NCBI GenBank assembly: GCA_943840615.1
Contig: CALSVI010000002.1
Span: forward strand, 1 to 64,000
DNA: 64,000 nucleotides
Direction of reading: 5' to 3'
Source: an uncultured Luminiphilus sp.
GTDB lineage: Bacteria > Pseudomonadota > Gammaproteobacteria > Pseudomonadales > Halieaceae
The translations under genes were made by a program, and so were the position numbers. The notes under the pieces were generated by a model, which was given only the letters and a program-made list of their open reading frames with translations, did no database searches and was not told the origin of the DNA. Of this stretch, positions 23,919-38,399 are shown one piece after another. Positions within the stretch are counted from its first letter, which is position 1; every line of letters begins with the position of its first letter.

Positions 23919-24368
23919 TTAAAAAGGGATGTCGTCTTCCGGGAAATCAATAGGCGCGGGCTCAGGCGCCGCCGCGGGTGCATTTGAGGCGGGTGCGCTC
24001 TGATAGCCTCCGCCATCAGAGGCCGCATTGCGGCTATCGAGCATCTGCATTTCCTGAGCCACGATTTCTGTTGAGTAACGGTCTTGGCCCGACTGATCCT
24101 GCCACTTTCGGGTTCTCAAAGAACCTTCAACGTAAACCTTGGAGCCTTTGCGCAGGTACTCGGCGGCGATCTCTGACAGCCGATTGAAAAACACCACCCG
24201 GTGCCATTCGGTGCGCTCCTGCTGGTCCCCCGTATTCTTGTCGCGCCAGCTCTCAGAGGTGGCAAGGCTGATGTTGGTCACACCGCCGCCTGAAGGCAGT
24301 ACGCGATGCTCCGGGTCGTTGCCCAGATTACCGACGAGAATGACTTTATTAATGCCGCGCGAGGCCAT
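23919..24368 (-). CDS. ssb: Single-stranded DNA-binding protein
   Basis: [47 protein letters not shown]...; acidic tail [11 protein letters not shown]. Confidence 0.97.
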   Translation of the reverse strand: MASRGINKVILVGNLGNDPEHRVLPSGGGVTNISLATSESWRDKNTGDQQERTEWHRVVFFNRLSEIAAEYLRKGSKVYVEGSLRTRKWQDQSGQDRYSTEIVAQEMQMLDSRNAASDGGGYQSAPASNAPAAAPEPAPIDFPEDDIPF

Positions 24369-24490
24369 AGGGTTCTCCCTTCTTGCTGCCGGAGACTTTG
24401 CCTGCAAAGCTCACGGATCTATGTGACTGACCTGATGACTATAGCAATGCTGCCGGTCGGGGGGTACATCATTCTCCGACAATTGCGCCC

Positions 24491-25687
24491 TTAAACTGCC
24501 GTCATCGGCGTGCGGCCATAGCGCCATAGTCCGAAAAGCCAGACCGCGGTGAGTCCGGCGAGGACCATCACCAACCCCAGCGCACCGCCCACGTGCAGCG
24601 CGCTTCCACCCAGCGCCCCTCCGGTAAACACCCCTAGAAACTGAGCACTGGCAAAAATGCCCATCGCCGTACCGCGCAGCGAGATGGGAGCGAAAATAGA
24701 GACCAGCGCAGGCAGTATCGTCTCGAGCGCGGTGAAGCCCGCAAAAAACAGTACCAGGCCCAGACCCAGCGCGGTCAAAGACACCGCCCACAACGCGATA
24801 ACCAATCCGATCACTGTCAGCACCACGGTCAGCGCCAACAAGGGGCGCGGGTCTTCGAGCTCATGGCGACCACGGATTAGCAAGGCGACGCCAGGAAGCG
24901 CGCCGCATAGGGTAGCGAGATACATCCACGCGTGGTGCGCCGGCGCCAGCCCTACCTGCTGTGTCATCACGGCCGGAATAGCCGTAAACGCCGCCATGAG
25001 TAGCAGGTGCAAACAGAAAATACTGGCATACAGTATGCCCAGCCCACGCCCCCAGAGCGCTTCGCCGAGCCGTTCACGGTCTGCAATGTGCGCGCGTCCT
25101 CCCTCACTGAGCTGCGGCGTAGCGGGTAACCAGAAGATCACCACCAAAAGCCCCAGACCGCCCATCACGGCGGTGCTCTCAAATACCCTCGACAATCCGC
25201 CCCAGGCCGCCAGAACCGGGCCCAGTACCAGTGCGAGGGCAAAGGAAATACCAATACTGGCGCCGATAATGGCAGAGGCTTTAGTGCGCTGTTCGATCCG
25301 GGTGTAGTCCGCTGCCAGTGCCATCGTCGCGGACGCAATGGCTCCAGAGCCTTGTAACAGGCGGCCAATCGCCAAACCCATGAGCGTGTCGGCAGCCGCT
25401 GCCACCACGCTGCCAAGCACCAATAAACTCAGGCCTCCAAGGATCACGGGCTTACGGCCTATCCTGTCGGACAGCCAGCCCAGGGGCACCTGCAAGACGG
25501 CCTGAGTCAGACCATAGGCCCCCAGTGCAATCCCGATGCTGGCCACATTCGACCCGGCCAGCTCCTGCGTGTAGACCGCGAATAAGGGCAGCACCATGAA
25601 CAGGCCCAGCATTCGCAGACAATAAAGACTGGCCAGGCCCAGCACGGCACGGCGTTCTAGGGCGGTAAAGGGTTCTTTGGCTAGCAC
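24491..25687 (-). CDS. MFS transporter
   Basis: 12-TM-like hydrophobic profile with the MFS motif GWLSDRIGRKPVILGGL. Confidence 0.88.
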   Translation of the reverse strand: MLAKEPFTALERRAVLGLASLYCLRMLGLFMVLPLFAVYTQELAGSNVASIGIALGAYGLTQAVLQVPLGWLSDRIGRKPVILGGLSLLVLGSVVAAAADTLMGLAIGRLLQGSGAIASATMALAADYTRIEQRTKASAIIGASIGISFALALVLGPVLAAWGGLSRVFESTAVMGGLGLLVVIFWLPATPQLSEGGRAHIADRERLGEALWGRGLGILYASIFCLHLLLMAAFTAIPAVMTQQVGLAPAHHAWMYLATLCGALPGVALLIRGRHELEDPRPLLALTVVLTVIGLVIALWAVSLTALGLGLVLFFAGFTALETILPALVSIFAPISLRGTAMGIFASAQFLGVFTGGALGGSALHVGGALGLVMVLAGLTAVWLFGLWRYGRTPMTAV

Positions 25688-25808
25688 GAGATCCGTCGCC
25701 TAAGCGGTTTTTCAGTGTATCACGCGGTCAAAAAGCGGACGGAGGGGGTCCGCCGCCGCCGTATCCTCGTATACTGTCGCGTTGGCAAAATTTCGGTAGG
25801 TCTTACGC

Positions 25809-28664
<2,856 letters not shown>

Positions 28665-28721
28665 AGGGCACTGGAGCACCGCGGCTAACCTGACCTCCGC
28701 CTAACAAGCTGTTTTTCAGGC

Positions 28722-28760
28722 AAAAAAAACCCCCGGCGCCTCAGCGACGGGGGTTTTTAT
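28722..28760. terminator. Bidirectional terminator between convergent uvrA and rplQ
   Basis: AAAAACCCCCG - loop - CGGGGGTTTTT, with A-run and T-run flanks serving both strands. Confidence 0.85.
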
Positions 28761-28771
28761 GATGGGAGCAG

Positions 28772-29179
28772 TCAGTCTTCGCCTGACTCCTCAACCACCT
28801 CCTCTACCTCAACTTCAGGCAGCGGGCGATCCACCAGCTCGACAAAAGCCATTGGGGCTTTATCACCCGTTCGGTAGCCACACTTAAGGATGCGAATATA
28901 CCCGCCCGGACGCTCCTGATAACGGGGGCCCAGCTCTTCAAACAACTTACCGACCGTTGCCTTGGAACGGGTGCGATCAAAGGCCAAACGGCGATTAGCC
29001 ACGCTGTCGCTCTTGGCCAGTGTGATCAAGGGCTCTGCATAGCTGCGGAGTTCCTTTGCCTTGGGCAGGGTCGTCTTGATTAGCTCATGCTCAACCAGTG
29101 ACACTGTCATGTTGCGAAACATGGCTTTCCTGTGTGAGCTGTTGCGATTCAGCTGTCGTCCGCTATGGCGATGACGCAT
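28772..29179 (-). CDS. rplQ: 50S ribosomal protein L17
   Basis: [45 protein letters not shown]. Confidence 0.98.
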   Translation of the reverse strand: MRHRHSGRQLNRNSSHRKAMFRNMTVSLVEHELIKTTLPKAKELRSYAEPLITLAKSDSVANRRLAFDRTRSKATVGKLFEELGPRYQERPGGYIRILKCGYRTGDKAPMAFVELVDRPLPEVEVEEVVEESGED

Positions 29180-29231
29180 GACTCTATTCCTTACAAATCA
29201 TGCCCGGTTATAGCCCGGGCGTTTTCTATTC

Positions 29232-30236
29232 TCAGACGCTTAACAGGCGTTCGTCGTTTTTCAGGCTGGCAGGTGGCCAGGCTTCAAGACGCATACCCAG
29301 TGAAAGACCCCGTGAAGCCAAGACATCCTTGATTTCGGTCAAAGATTTCTTGCCCAAGTTTGGAGTCTTAAGCAGCTCAACCTCGGTGCGCTGAACGAGG
29401 TCGCCGATGTAGTAAATGTTCTCCGCCTTCAAGCAGTTTGCGGATCTGACCGTCAGTTCCAGATCGTCTACCGGGCGCAACAGGATAGGATCTACCTCTT
29501 CTGCTGCCTCTGTGGCCGCAGCCTGCGCCTCGCCCTCGAGATCCACAAACACCGCCAACTGCTGCTGGAGAATAGTCGCAGCCCGACGAATCGCTTCCTC
29601 CGGATCCAGCGTGCCATTGGTTTCCAAATCAATGATGAGCTTATCGAGGTCTGTACGCTGCTCAACCCGCGCCGAGTCCACAACATAGCTCACGCGGCGA
29701 ATAGGTGAAAATGAAGCATCCAGCGGCAAACGGCCGATCGAGCGCGTTTCTTCCTCGGGGTTTTCCCGTGCATCGGCAGGAGAATAACCGCGGCCACGCT
29801 GCACCAGCAATCGAATCGACAGCTTGGTTTTATCAGTCACCTTACAGATAACGTGATCAGGATTCGAAATCTCGACCTCGTGATCCACTTGAATGTCAGC
29901 TGCCGTGACCGTACAAGGCCCCTGTGCAGACAGCGTCAACTGCGCGGAATCGTTGCCTGCCATAGACAGCGCGACGCCCTTCAGGTTGAGCAGGATTTCA
30001 ATCACGTCTTCCTGAACGCCTTCAATGGCCGAGTACTCATGCTCGACACCATCGATTTCCACTTCGGTAATGGCACAACCGGGCATGGAAGACAGCAGGA
30101 TACGGCGCAAGGCATTGCCCAGCGTATGACCAAAGCCTCGCTCAAGCGGCTCGAGCGTTACCGTGGCACGGGTGGTAGAAGCCTCATCAACTTTGATGAC
30201 GCGGGGTGTCAAAAACTCAGTGACCGAACTTTGCAT
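29232..30236 (-). CDS. rpoA: RNA polymerase subunit alpha
   Basis: [42 protein letters not shown]; start [12 protein letters not shown] at 30236. Confidence 0.98.
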   Translation of the reverse strand: MQSSVTEFLTPRVIKVDEASTTRATVTLEPLERGFGHTLGNALRRILLSSMPGCAITEVEIDGVEHEYSAIEGVQEDVIEILLNLKGVALSMAGNDSAQLTLSAQGPCTVTAADIQVDHEVEISNPDHVICKVTDKTKLSIRLLVQRGRGYSPADARENPEEETRSIGRLPLDASFSPIRRVSYVVDSARVEQRTDLDKLIIDLETNGTLDPEEAIRRAATILQQQLAVFVDLEGEAQAAATEAAEEVDPILLRPVDDLELTVRSANCLKAENIYYIGDLVQRTEVELLKTPNLGKKSLTEIKDVLASRGLSLGMRLEAWPPASLKNDERLLSV

Positions 30237-30291
30237 AGAAGCACCTTCGATTAAATTAGGGATTGTGTAATCAGAACGAATTCGAAGTGCT

Positions 30292-30912
30292 TTACTTCGA
30301 GTACAGCTCCACAATCAAGTTTTCGTTAATTTCGCCGGGTAGATCCTGTCGCTCGGGGCGAGACTTAAAGGTGCCCTCCAGCTTATCGACATCGACCTCT
30401 ACCCAAATGGGTTCTCCACGCTGCTCAGCGATAGCCAAAGCAGACTGCACACGCAGTTGCTTTTTGGCCTTTTCGCGCACCGATACCACGTCACCGGGCT
30501 GCACCTGATACGACGAAATGTTCACGACCTTACCGTTTACCAAAATCGCCTTGTGCGCGACCAATTGCCGCGCCTCGGATCGGGTTGAGCCAAAGCCCAT
30601 GCGGTAGACCACGTTATCGAGACGACTTTCCAGCAGTTGCAGCAGGTTCTCACCGGTCGCACCTTTGAGTCGTGCAGCTTCCTTATAATAATTACGGAAC
30701 TGCTTTTCCAAGACGCCGTATATGCGACGAACCTTTTGCTTCTCACGAAGCTGAACGCCGTAATCCGAAAGCCGCCCACGACGGGCGCCATGCTGCCCTG
30801 GAGCTGTCTCGGATTTACATTTTTTATCAAATGCAGTCACACCACTTTTTAACTGCAGATCAGTGCCCTCCCGGCGGGAGAGCTTGCACTTCGGTCCAAT
30901 GTATCGAGCCAT
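30292..30912 (-). CDS. rpsD: 30S ribosomal protein S4
   Basis: [24 protein letters not shown]...; [31 protein letters not shown]. Confidence 0.98.
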   Translation of the reverse strand: MARYIGPKCKLSRREGTDLQLKSGVTAFDKKCKSETAPGQHGARRGRLSDYGVQLREKQKVRRIYGVLEKQFRNYYKEAARLKGATGENLLQLLESRLDNVVYRMGFGSTRSEARQLVAHKAILVNGKVVNISSYQVQPGDVVSVREKAKKQLRVQSALAIAEQRGEPIWVEVDVDKLEGTFKSRPERQDLPGEINENLIVELYSK

Positions 30913-30936
30913 TTGCTAAGTCCTCTCTGACGCGCG

Positions 30937-31326
30937 TTACACGCGGCGCTTTTTAGGTGGGCGACAACCGTTATGCGGAATCGGTGTCACATCGGTGATA
31001 TTCGTAATCTTGTAGCCACAGCTATTCAGCGCCCGCACTGCGGACTCGCGGCCTGGTCCAGGACCTTTGACTTGTACGTCGAGGTTTCGAAGACCATATT
31101 CCTTGGCCGATTCACCCGCGCGCTCTGCCGCTACCTGCGCGGCAAATGGGGTCGACTTGCGCGAACCGCGGAAGCCAGAGCCGCCGGCGGTCGCCCAACT
31201 CAGGGTATTACCCTGACGATCAGTAATCGTAATAATGGTGTTGTTGAACGACGCATGAATATGCGCCACACCGTCTACCACCTGCTTGGTGATCTTGCGT
31301 TTCGTTGTCTTGGCGCTTTTTGCCAT
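30937..31326 (-). CDS. rpsK: 30S ribosomal protein S11
   Basis: [53 protein letters not shown]. Confidence 0.98.
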   Translation of the reverse strand: MAKSAKTTKRKITKQVVDGVAHIHASFNNTIITITDRQGNTLSWATAGGSGFRGSRKSTPFAAQVAAERAGESAKEYGLRNLDVQVKGPGPGRESAVRALNSCGYKITNITDVTPIPHNGCRPPKKRRV

Positions 31327-31411
31327 CTTTTACTCTCTTCAATATCGACGCTACAAAAAGTGATGTAGCTCCACCAAAGTTGCCGCCCGCGCTGCGCGAG
31401 CGACGGCCTTT

Positions 31412-31768
31412 TTACCTGCGAATGGGCTTACGGGGCCCTTTCCTTGTCCGTGCGTTGGTCTTGGTACGCTGACCGCGAAGGGGTAGACCCCTCCGGTGAC
31501 GCAGACCACGGTTACAACCGAGATCCATCAGACGCTTGATGTTCATCGACACCTCACGACGAAGGTCACCCTCGACATTCATTTCTGACACCAGGGAACG
31601 CAATTGATCCAGCTCACCCTCTGACAGCTCACCGATTTTGGTGCTCTCAGGGATATTGCTTACTTCGCACAATTTCTTGGCCTTGGTTCTGCCAATGCCA
31701 AATATGTGGGTCAGCGACACCACTGCGTGCTTATGATCTGGGATGTTGACTCCGGCGATACGCGCCAT
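31412..31768 (-). CDS. rpsM: 30S ribosomal protein S13
   Basis: [56 protein letters not shown]. Confidence 0.98.
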   Translation of the reverse strand: MARIAGVNIPDHKHAVVSLTHIFGIGRTKAKKLCEVSNIPESTKIGELSEGELDQLRSLVSEMNVEGDLRREVSMNIKRLMDLGCNRGLRHRRGLPLRGQRTKTNARTRKGPRKPIRR

Positions 31769-31873
31769 CTTTTATCTCCACACCTGTTGATTGGCACACC
31801 CGCGGGCACACCCTGCCGGCGCACCACGAAAAACGGGCGCGCATGTTAATGATTTCAGCACAAGGCTTCAAGG

Positions 31874-31990
31874 TCAGCCCTGCCGCTGCTTATGGCGGGG
31901 ATCCGAAGAGCAGATCACCCTGACCACACCTTTACGACGCACCACTTTGCAGTTGCGGCACATCTTCTTGACCGAAGCTCGCACTTTCAT
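31874..31990 (-). CDS. rpmJ: 50S ribosomal protein L36 (38 aa; absent from the supplied ORF track)
   Basis: Manual translation [38 protein letters not shown], located between secY and rpsM as in the canonical spc operon. Confidence 0.96.
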   Translation of the reverse strand: MKVRASVKKMCRNCKVVRRKGVVRVICSSDPRHKQRQG

Positions 31991-32006
31991 CAGAAACTCC
32001 TGATTC

Positions 32007-33333
32007 CTATCTCACTCGACCCGCGGGGCTAAGGTTCCCGAGGTTGGCTTTCTTCATCACACCTTCGTACTGATGCGACATCAGATGGCTTTGTACCTGC
32101 GCCATGAAATCCATCACCACCACCACCACAATCAGCATGGAGGTTCCGCCCAAATAAAAGGGCACGTTAAACATCACCACCAAAAACTGGGGCAACAGGC
32201 AGACCAGCGCAATATAGGCTGATCCAAATACCGTCAGTCGTGTCAGCACGCCGTCGATATAGTTCGCCGTTTGCTGTCCGGGTCGGATACCTGGCACAAA
32301 TGCGCCCGAGCGCTTCAGGTTGTCAGCCACTTCCTGCGGGTTGAACATCAACGCCGTATAGAAGAAGCAAAAGAACACAATGAAGCCCGTGAACAACAAA
32401 ATATTCAGTGGCTGACCGGGACCGATCGCTACCGCGAGATCCTGCAGCCAGTCCGAGCTGTCGCCGCTACCCACCCACTGCGCCACCGACGCGGGGAATA
32501 GCAAAATCGAACTGGCAAAAATAGCCGGGATCACACCCGCCATATTGACCTTGAGCGGCAGGTGAGAGGCCTGTGCCTGCATCATGCGACGGCCCTGCTG
32601 TCGCTTCGCATAGTTCACGGTAATCCGGCGCTGACCACGCTCAATAAAGACCACGAGATAAATCACAACCGCCGCCAGCACCAGGATGCCCAGCAAGATC
32701 AGGATGCTAATTTCGCCCTGGCGAGCCTGCTCAAGCGACTGGCCAATGGCTGCAGGCAGACCCCGCAACAATACCGGCAAAAATCAGCAGCGAGATGCCA
32801 TTACCCACGCCACGCTCGGTGATTTGCTCTCCCAGCCACATCATAAATACGGCGCCCGTCACCAGAGAGGCGACCGCTGTGACATAAAAACTCAGCCCCG
32901 TTGCGTAGGTAAGTCCCTGATTGGCAAGACCCACGGTCATACCGGACCCCTGCACCAGCGCCAGCACTACCGTCAGATAGCGGGTCCACTGCGAAATCTT
33001 GCGCCTGCCCGCCTCACCTTCTTTCTTCAGCTGTTCCAGCTGAGGTGTGACCGCGGTCATTAACTGCATAATGATAGACGCAGAGATGTACGGCAGGATG
33101 CCCAGCGCCAGAATACTCATGCGCTCAAGAGCGCCGCCAGAAAACACATTGGCCAGTCCCAGAATGGTGCCCTGATTCTGATCAAAAAGGGCTGCCAGCT
33201 GCTCGGGGTCAATACCGGGCACAGGAATGTGCGTGCCAACGCGATAGATCAACAGCGCAATCAGCACGAAGCGCAGGCGAGCGAATAACTCTCCCGTGCC
33301 GGCTGAATTCATGTTGGGCATCCCGTTAGCCAT
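32007..33333 (-). CDS. secY: Preprotein translocase subunit SecY, reading frame interrupted by a +1 shift near 32761-32764
   Basis: N-part ORF 32731..33333 ends [25 protein letters not shown]-part ORF 32007..32780 carries [18 protein letters not shown]...[23 protein letters not shown]. Minus strand GCGGGGTCTGCCTGCA has one G too many versus the expected AGLPA frame. Total span 1327 nt = 3n+1. Confidence 0.93.
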
Positions 33334-33336
33334 CGA

Positions 33337-33783
33337 TTAAGCCTCGACACTCCCGCCGGCGGCTTCAATGGCGGCTTTCGCACCCTTGGTGACCGTCACG
33401 CCCCGCACCTTGACCGCTCGCGTAATGTCGCCCGACAAAAAGACGCGCACGCGCTTTACCTCTTCTTTAATTAAATCGGCTGCCTTCAACGAGTCCAGAT
33501 CAACGATCTCACCGTGGACCGCGTTAAGCTCGTGTAAACGCACTTCCGCGGTGGTGCGGCCAATACGCGAAGTAAAGCCATACTTGGGGAGACGCTTCTG
33601 AAGTGGCATCTGTCCACCCTCGAAACCCGCCTTTACCGTGCCGCCTGATCGGGCCTTCAAACCCTTGTGACCGCGACCCGCTGTTTTACCGTCGCCGGAG
33701 CCAATGCCGCGACCCACACGCTTGGCATCGCGCTTGGCACCGGGAGCCGGCTTCAGGCTGTTTAAACGCATTTCGTCAGACAT
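33337..33783 (-). CDS. rplO: 50S ribosomal protein L15
   Basis: [49 protein letters not shown]. Confidence 0.98.
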   Translation of the reverse strand: MSDEMRLNSLKPAPGAKRDAKRVGRGIGSGDGKTAGRGHKGLKARSGGTVKAGFEGGQMPLQKRLPKYGFTSRIGRTTAEVRLHELNAVHGEIVDLDSLKAADLIKEEVKRVRVFLSGDITRAVKVRGVTVTKGAKAAIEAAGGSVEA

Positions 33784-33973
33784 TGCTCTCGCCCTCGACG
33801 CGCACTAGGTAATGCACCTTGTTAATCATGCCGCGCACAGACGGGGTATCTTCTACCTCGACAGTGTGGCCAATTCGTCGCAGACCCAGGCCAGCCACGC
33901 AGGCCTGATGCTTCTTCAGACGGCCGTGGATGCTGCGGACTTGTGTCACTTTAATCATCGTTTTACTCATCAC
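33776..33973 (-). CDS. rpmD: 50S ribosomal protein L30
   Basis: [54 protein letters not shown]. Confidence 0.97.
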   Translation of the reverse strand: MMSKTMIKVTQVRSIHGRLKKHQACVAGLGLRRIGHTVEVEDTPSVRGMINKVHYLVRVEGESNV

Positions 33974-33987
33974 TCTTTCCTCACTGC

Positions 33988-34509
33988 TCAGCTGAGGATC
34001 TCTTCCACGCTAAGGCCACGACGTGTTGCCACGTCTTCAGGTGAGCTCATATCTCTCAAACCTTTGAAAGTGGCTCGCACCACATTCACCGGGTTAGTTG
34101 AGCCGTAGCACTTAGCCAATACGTTGTGAACACCGGCCAATTCAAGCACTGAGCGCATCGCGCCGCCTGCAATCACGCCTGTACCTTCTGAAGCCGGCTG
34201 CATGTAGACCTTCGAGGCGCCGTGAGCAGCCTTGATGGGATACTGCAGCGTGCCGTTGACTAGCTGAACCTGCACCATGTTGCGGCGCGCCGCTTCCATC
34301 GCCTTTTGAATGGCAACGGGCACTTCACGCGCTTTACCTCGGCCATAGCCAACGCGGCCTTTGCCATCGCCGACAACGGACAGCGCCGTAAAGCTCATGA
34401 TGCGGCCACCTTTGACTGTCTTGGCCACGCGGTTCACCTGCACCAGCTTTTCCTGAAGATCGCCTTCAGTACGCTGATCGCCCTGCTGCTTGTTATCTCT
34501 CTTCGCCAT
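33988..34509 (-). CDS. rpsE: 30S ribosomal protein S5
   Basis: [54 protein letters not shown]. Confidence 0.98.
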   Translation of the reverse strand: MAKRDNKQQGDQRTEGDLQEKLVQVNRVAKTVKGGRIMSFTALSVVGDGKGRVGYGRGKAREVPVAIQKAMEAARRNMVQVQLVNGTLQYPIKAAHGASKVYMQPASEGTGVIAGGAMRSVLELAGVHNVLAKCYGSTNPVNVVRATFKGLRDMSSPEDVATRRGLSVEEILS

Positions 34510-34511
34510 AC

Positions 34512-34862
34512 TTAAAACTCCAGCCCGCCTTCACGCGCAGCGTCTGCGAGTGCTTTAACTCGTCCGTGATATCGAAATCCTGAGCGATCAAACGCCACCG
34601 AGGTCACACCGGCCGCCTTGGCGCGCTCTGCCACCAGCTTCCCAACCGCTGCTGCTGCGGCAACATTGCCTGTCGCACTGGCACGCAAATCTTTGTCCAG
34701 CGTAGACGCCTGAGCGAGCACCGCTTTGTTGTCACCAGAGATAACCTGAGCATAGATATGCCGAGGTGTCCGATGCACGGACAGTCGCACTGCAGCAGCA
34801 GTTCGCATCTGAGTTCGTGACTTTCTGGCTCGGCGCAATCGCGCTTGTGTCTTGGTATTCAT
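34512..34862 (-). CDS. rplR: 50S ribosomal protein L18
   Basis: [31 protein letters not shown]...[28 protein letters not shown]. Confidence 0.98.
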   Translation of the reverse strand: MNTKTQARLRRARKSRTQMRTAAAVRLSVHRTPRHIYAQVISGDNKAVLAQASTLDKDLRASATGNVAAAAAVGKLVAERAKAAGVTSVAFDRSGFRYHGRVKALADAAREGGLEF

Positions 34863-34874
34863 TGCCGTATCCGA

Positions 34875-35402
34875 TTATTTTTTCTTGGCTTCTTTACGCC
34901 GGACATACTCGTCAGCGTAGCGGATGCCTTTTCCTTTATAGGGCTCTGGCGGACGGAAGCTACGGATTTCAGCCGCGGCCTGTCCAACAGCCTGCTTGTC
35001 GATGCCAGAGATCACAATTTCTGTTTGGCTGGGCGTATCCGCTGACAAACCCTCTGCCAATTGGTAGTCCACCTGATGCGACAAACCGATGGTTAGGTTG
35101 ACGCTCTTACCCGAAGCCTTTGCACGATAACCAACGCCATTCAGCACCAGTCGCTTCTCCCAGCCTTCAGAGACACCTTTAACCATATTGGCCAACAACG
35201 ACCGGGTGGTCCCCGCCATCGCTCGCTTGCTGTCACCGTCATAAGTGATCGTGGCAACGTCTTGCTCAACATTGACGCCGACGCCGTCGGTCAATGTCAG
35301 ATCAAGAGATCCCTTACCACCTTTGACCGAGAGCTGCGCACCCTCAACCTGAATGTCGACCCCTTTGGGCAGGGCGACCGGACTATTCGCTACACGAGAC
35401 AT
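34875..35402 (-). CDS. rplF: 50S ribosomal protein L6
   Basis: MSRVANSPVALPKGVDI; LVLNGVGYRAKASG; RPPEPYKGKGIRYADEYVRRKEAKKK. Confidence 0.98.
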   Translation of the reverse strand: MSRVANSPVALPKGVDIQVEGAQLSVKGGKGSLDLTLTDGVGVNVEQDVATITYDGDSKRAMAGTTRSLLANMVKGVSEGWEKRLVLNGVGYRAKASGKSVNLTIGLSHQVDYQLAEGLSADTPSQTEIVISGIDKQAVGQAAAEIRSFRPPEPYKGKGIRYADEYVRRKEAKKK

Positions 35403-35426
35403 TTCTCAAACGCTCCAGTTCTCGAA

Positions 35427-35822
35427 TCAGAATACGGTGCAGAGGACTTCGCCTCCGACACCGGCAGCACGCGCTGCACGATCCGTCATAACCCCACGAG
35501 AAGTCGACACAATGGCGACACCCAGCCCACCCCGCACAGAGGGCAATCCATCCTTGCCCGAATAACGGCGCAAAGAGGGCTTACTAATGCGTTCAATCTC
35601 GGCGATGACCGGTTTGCCATCGAAGTACTTCAGATCAATATGCAGCCTTGGCTTGCCAGTACTGTCGTCGTAACGATGTCCGGCAATGTAACCTTCCTGC
35701 TCAAGGACCTTGGCAACTGAAACCTTCAGTTTGGATCCCGGCATATCAACGGTCTGCTTGCCCGCCATTTGCGCATTGCGCAGACGGGTCAACATATCGC
35801 TCAGCGGATCTTGCATGCTCAT
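35427..35822 (-). CDS. rpsH: 30S ribosomal protein S8
   Basis: [66 protein letters not shown]. Confidence 0.98.
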   Translation of the reverse strand: MSMQDPLSDMLTRLRNAQMAGKQTVDMPGSKLKVSVAKVLEQEGYIAGHRYDDSTGKPRLHIDLKYFDGKPVIAEIERISKPSLRRYSGKDGLPSVRGGLGVAIVSTSRGVMTDRAARAAGVGGEVLCTVF

Positions 35823-35836
35823 TCAAACGTTCTCCG

Positions 35837-36142
35837 TTACCAGCTGGACTTAACCAGGCCCGGCACATCGCCGCGCATCGCTGCTTCACGCAGCTTGTTG
35901 CGGCACAAACCGAATTTTCGGTACACACCGTGGGGACGACCAGTCAACTGACAGCGGCGCTGCTGACGAACCGGGCTCGCGTCGCGCGGCAATTTTTGCA
36001 GCGCAATCTGCGCTTCCCAGCGCTCTTCGTCACTCGTGTTGACGTTGGCAATCGCTTCCTTGAGTTGGGCACGCTTGGCGGCGAACTTGGCTACCGTTCT
36101 GGCGCGCTTGGCCTCTCGGGCGATCATGGATTTCTTGGCCAT
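35837..36142 (-). CDS. rpsN: 30S ribosomal protein S14
   Basis: [69 protein letters not shown] (zinc-less type). Confidence 0.98.
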   Translation of the reverse strand: MAKKSMIAREAKRARTVAKFAAKRAQLKEAIANVNTSDEERWEAQIALQKLPRDASPVRQQRRCQLTGRPHGVYRKFGLCRNKLREAAMRGDVPGLVKSSW

Positions 36143-36154
36143 ATCTCTGATGCC

Positions 36155-36694
36155 TCAGCTTCTAAAGGGGAAATTGAACGCTGCAAGCAGTGCACGACCC
36201 TGCTCGTCATTCGCTGCGGTAGTGGAAATGGTGATATCCATACCACGCAACTTGTCGATCTGGTCGTAGTCAATTTCCGGAAAAATAATCTGCTCGGTCA
36301 CACCCATCGCAAAGTTGCCCCGCCCATCAAACTGCTTGGGGCTAATGCCGCGAAAATCGCGGATTCTGGGGATGGAAATATTGATCAGGCGATCGAGGAA
36401 TTCATACATACGCTCATCGCGGAGCGTGACTTTGCAACCGATCGGCCAGCCGTCACGAATCTTGAATCCGGCGATCGACTTGCGTGACTTGGTCACAAGG
36501 GCCTTTTGACCCGCAATCTTTTCCATGTCGGAGACGGCGTGCTCGAGCACCTTCTTGTCGCCCACGGCCTCACCCACACCCATGTTCAGGGTGATCTTGC
36601 TAATTCTTGGCACCGCCATCACGTTCGTCAGCCCAAGCTCTGCCTGGAGCTGGGGAACAATCTCGCTGCGGTACTTCTCTTTAAGCGCTGTCAT
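36155..36694 (-). CDS. rplE: 50S ribosomal protein L5
   Basis: [57 protein letters not shown]. Confidence 0.98.
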   Translation of the reverse strand: MTALKEKYRSEIVPQLQAELGLTNVMAVPRISKITLNMGVGEAVGDKKVLEHAVSDMEKIAGQKALVTKSRKSIAGFKIRDGWPIGCKVTLRDERMYEFLDRLINISIPRIRDFRGISPKQFDGRGNFAMGVTEQIIFPEIDYDQIDKLRGMDITISTTAANDEQGRALLAAFNFPFRS

Positions 36695-36724
36695 GTCTCA
36701 AATGCCTCTATTCGTCACCGCAGA

Positions 36725-37039
36725 TCAAGCGTCAACCAGATCGCCGGACGGCTTGAAAACGCGGACTTTTTTTCCGTCCTCGAGCCGGTAACCCACGCGC
36801 TCGCCCTTACCGGACTTGCTGTTGAATACCGCCAAGTTGGAGGCCTGAATCGCCGCCTCCTGCTCAACGATGCCACCCGCCACACCCGCTTGGGGATTGG
36901 GCTTGGTGTGCTTCTTGATCATGTTCACACCGCTAACGACCACGCGATCGCTGTCGAGCACTCTGCGGACCGTGCCGCGCTTTCCTTTGTCCTTGCCGGC
37001 GATCACGATCACTTCGTCATCATTTTTGAGCTTCGCCAT
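36725..37039 (-). CDS. rplX: 50S ribosomal protein L24
   Basis: [46 protein letters not shown]. Confidence 0.98.
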   Translation of the reverse strand: MAKLKNDDEVIVIAGKDKGKRGTVRRVLDSDRVVVSGVNMIKKHTKPNPQAGVAGGIVEQEAAIQASNLAVFNSKSGKGERVGYRLEDGKKVRVFKPSGDLVDA

Positions 37040-37062
37040 TACCTGATCCTCTCGTTCCCTGC

Positions 37063-37431
37063 TCAGATCACTTCTGGAGCAAGGGAAATGATTTTCATAA
37101 ACTTCTCACCGCGGAGCTCACGCGTCACCGGGCCAAAAATTCGGGTGCCGATAGGCGCATCCTGAGCGTTCAACAGCACGGCTGCGTTCTCGTCAAACTT
37201 GATCAAAGAGCCATCGGGGCGGCGCACACCTTTCTTAGTGCGCACGACTACCGCCGTAATCACCTGGCCCTTCTTGACCTTGCCGCGGGGAATCGCTTCC
37301 TTCACGGTGACCTTGATCAGGTCACCCACGCGAGCGTAGCGACGCTTGGATCCGCCCAGCACTTTGATACACATCACGCGACGTGCTCCGCTGTTGTCGG
37401 CTACTTCCAGATACGACTGCGTCTGAATCAT
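37063..37431 (-). CDS. rplN: 50S ribosomal protein L14
   Basis: [55 protein letters not shown]. Confidence 0.98.
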   Translation of the reverse strand: MIQTQSYLEVADNSGARRVMCIKVLGGSKRRYARVGDLIKVTVKEAIPRGKVKKGQVITAVVVRTKKGVRRPDGSLIKFDENAAVLLNAQDAPIGTRIFGPVTRELRGEKFMKIISLAPEVI

Positions 37432-37482
37432 TTTTCTCTACTCCACCAACGGCCTTACGCCGCTCGCTCAAATAACTGCAGC

Positions 37483-37749
37483 TCAAATCTGAGTTGCGGT
37501 CTCCACAATCTCAACCAGCGTCCAACTCTTACTCTTGGACAGGGGACGCGACTCCACTACCAACACGGTATCGCCCGTTCCCGCTTTGTTTTCCTCATCG
37601 TGCGCATGCACCTTTGAGGAGCGAGTGATGTACTTACCGTAGACCGGGTGCTTCACACGCCGCTCAATTTTGACCGTGATGGTCTTATCCATTTTGTCGC
37701 TGACGACGCGCCCCTGAAGCGTGCGCGCTCGCGTTTCTGTCGTTGCCAT
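37483..37749 (-). CDS. rpsQ: 30S ribosomal protein S17
   Basis: [42 protein letters not shown]. Confidence 0.98.
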   Translation of the reverse strand: MATTETRARTLQGRVVSDKMDKTITVKIERRVKHPVYGKYITRSSKVHAHDEENKAGTGDTVLVVESRPLSKSKSWTLVEIVETATQI

Positions 37750-37943
37750 TACTGTTCCGCCTTCTGTTGCAACACGGTTTTTACACGCGCAATGTCTCGC
37801 TTGGCCTGCTTGAGCAAGTGGCTTTGCCCTAGCTGGCCGGTCGCCTTGGCCATACGCAATTTGAACTGCTCCTCTCGCAGAGACAGCAACTGCTGGGTCA
37901 ACTCATCGACCGATTTGTCTCGAAGTTCACTGGCTTTCATCAC
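37749..37943 (-). CDS. rpmC: 50S ribosomal protein L29
   Basis: [38 protein letters not shown]. Confidence 0.97.
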   Translation of the reverse strand: MMKASELRDKSVDELTQQLLSLREEQFKLRMAKATGQLGQSHLLKQAKRDIARVKTVLQQKAEQ

Positions 37944-38353
37944 ATCACCGACCGCTTAACAAACGTGGTCTGCAACGGCAGCTTCGCCGCCGCCAGGTCA
38001 AATGCCTCGCGCGCCAACTGCTCTGTCACACCCTCGACCTCATACAACACACGACCCGGCTGGATCTGTGCCACCCAATATTCAACGTTGCCCTTACCCT
38101 TACCCTGTCGGACTTCCAGCGGCTTCCCCGTAATCGGCTTATCAGGAAATACGCGAATCCAAATCTTCCCGCCTCGCTTGATGTGACGAGTCATGGCGCG
38201 ACGAGCAGCCTCGATCTGGCGTGCAGTAATGCGGCCACGACCAGTCGCCTTCAGGGCATATTCGCCAAAGCTCACCTTGCTCCCACGCTCAGCAAGACCT
38301 CGGTTGCGGCCTTTCTGCGTCTTGCGGAACTTGGTCCGTTTCGGTTGCAACAT
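37940..38353 (-). CDS. rplP: 50S ribosomal protein L16
   Basis: [75 protein letters not shown]. Confidence 0.98.
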   Translation of the reverse strand: MLQPKRTKFRKTQKGRNRGLAERGSKVSFGEYALKATGRGRITARQIEAARRAMTRHIKRGGKIWIRVFPDKPITGKPLEVRQGKGKGNVEYWVAQIQPGRVLYEVEGVTEQLAREAFDLAAAKLPLQTTFVKRSVM

Positions 38354-38399
38354 GTTCTACTTCCTCAATCAGGTATTCAGTTCAGGACATCTGAGGCAC

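Noticed and set aside
25688-25808. Possible LexA/SOS box in the uvrA-MFS spacer (TATACTGTCGCG)
   Set aside because: Only one CTGT half-site is visible; no properly spaced ACAG partner.
32007-33333. Programmed +1 frameshifting in secY as a regulatory mechanism
   Set aside because: No known secY recoding, no clear slippery/stop context, and other unrelated essential genes in the window show the same one-base defects.
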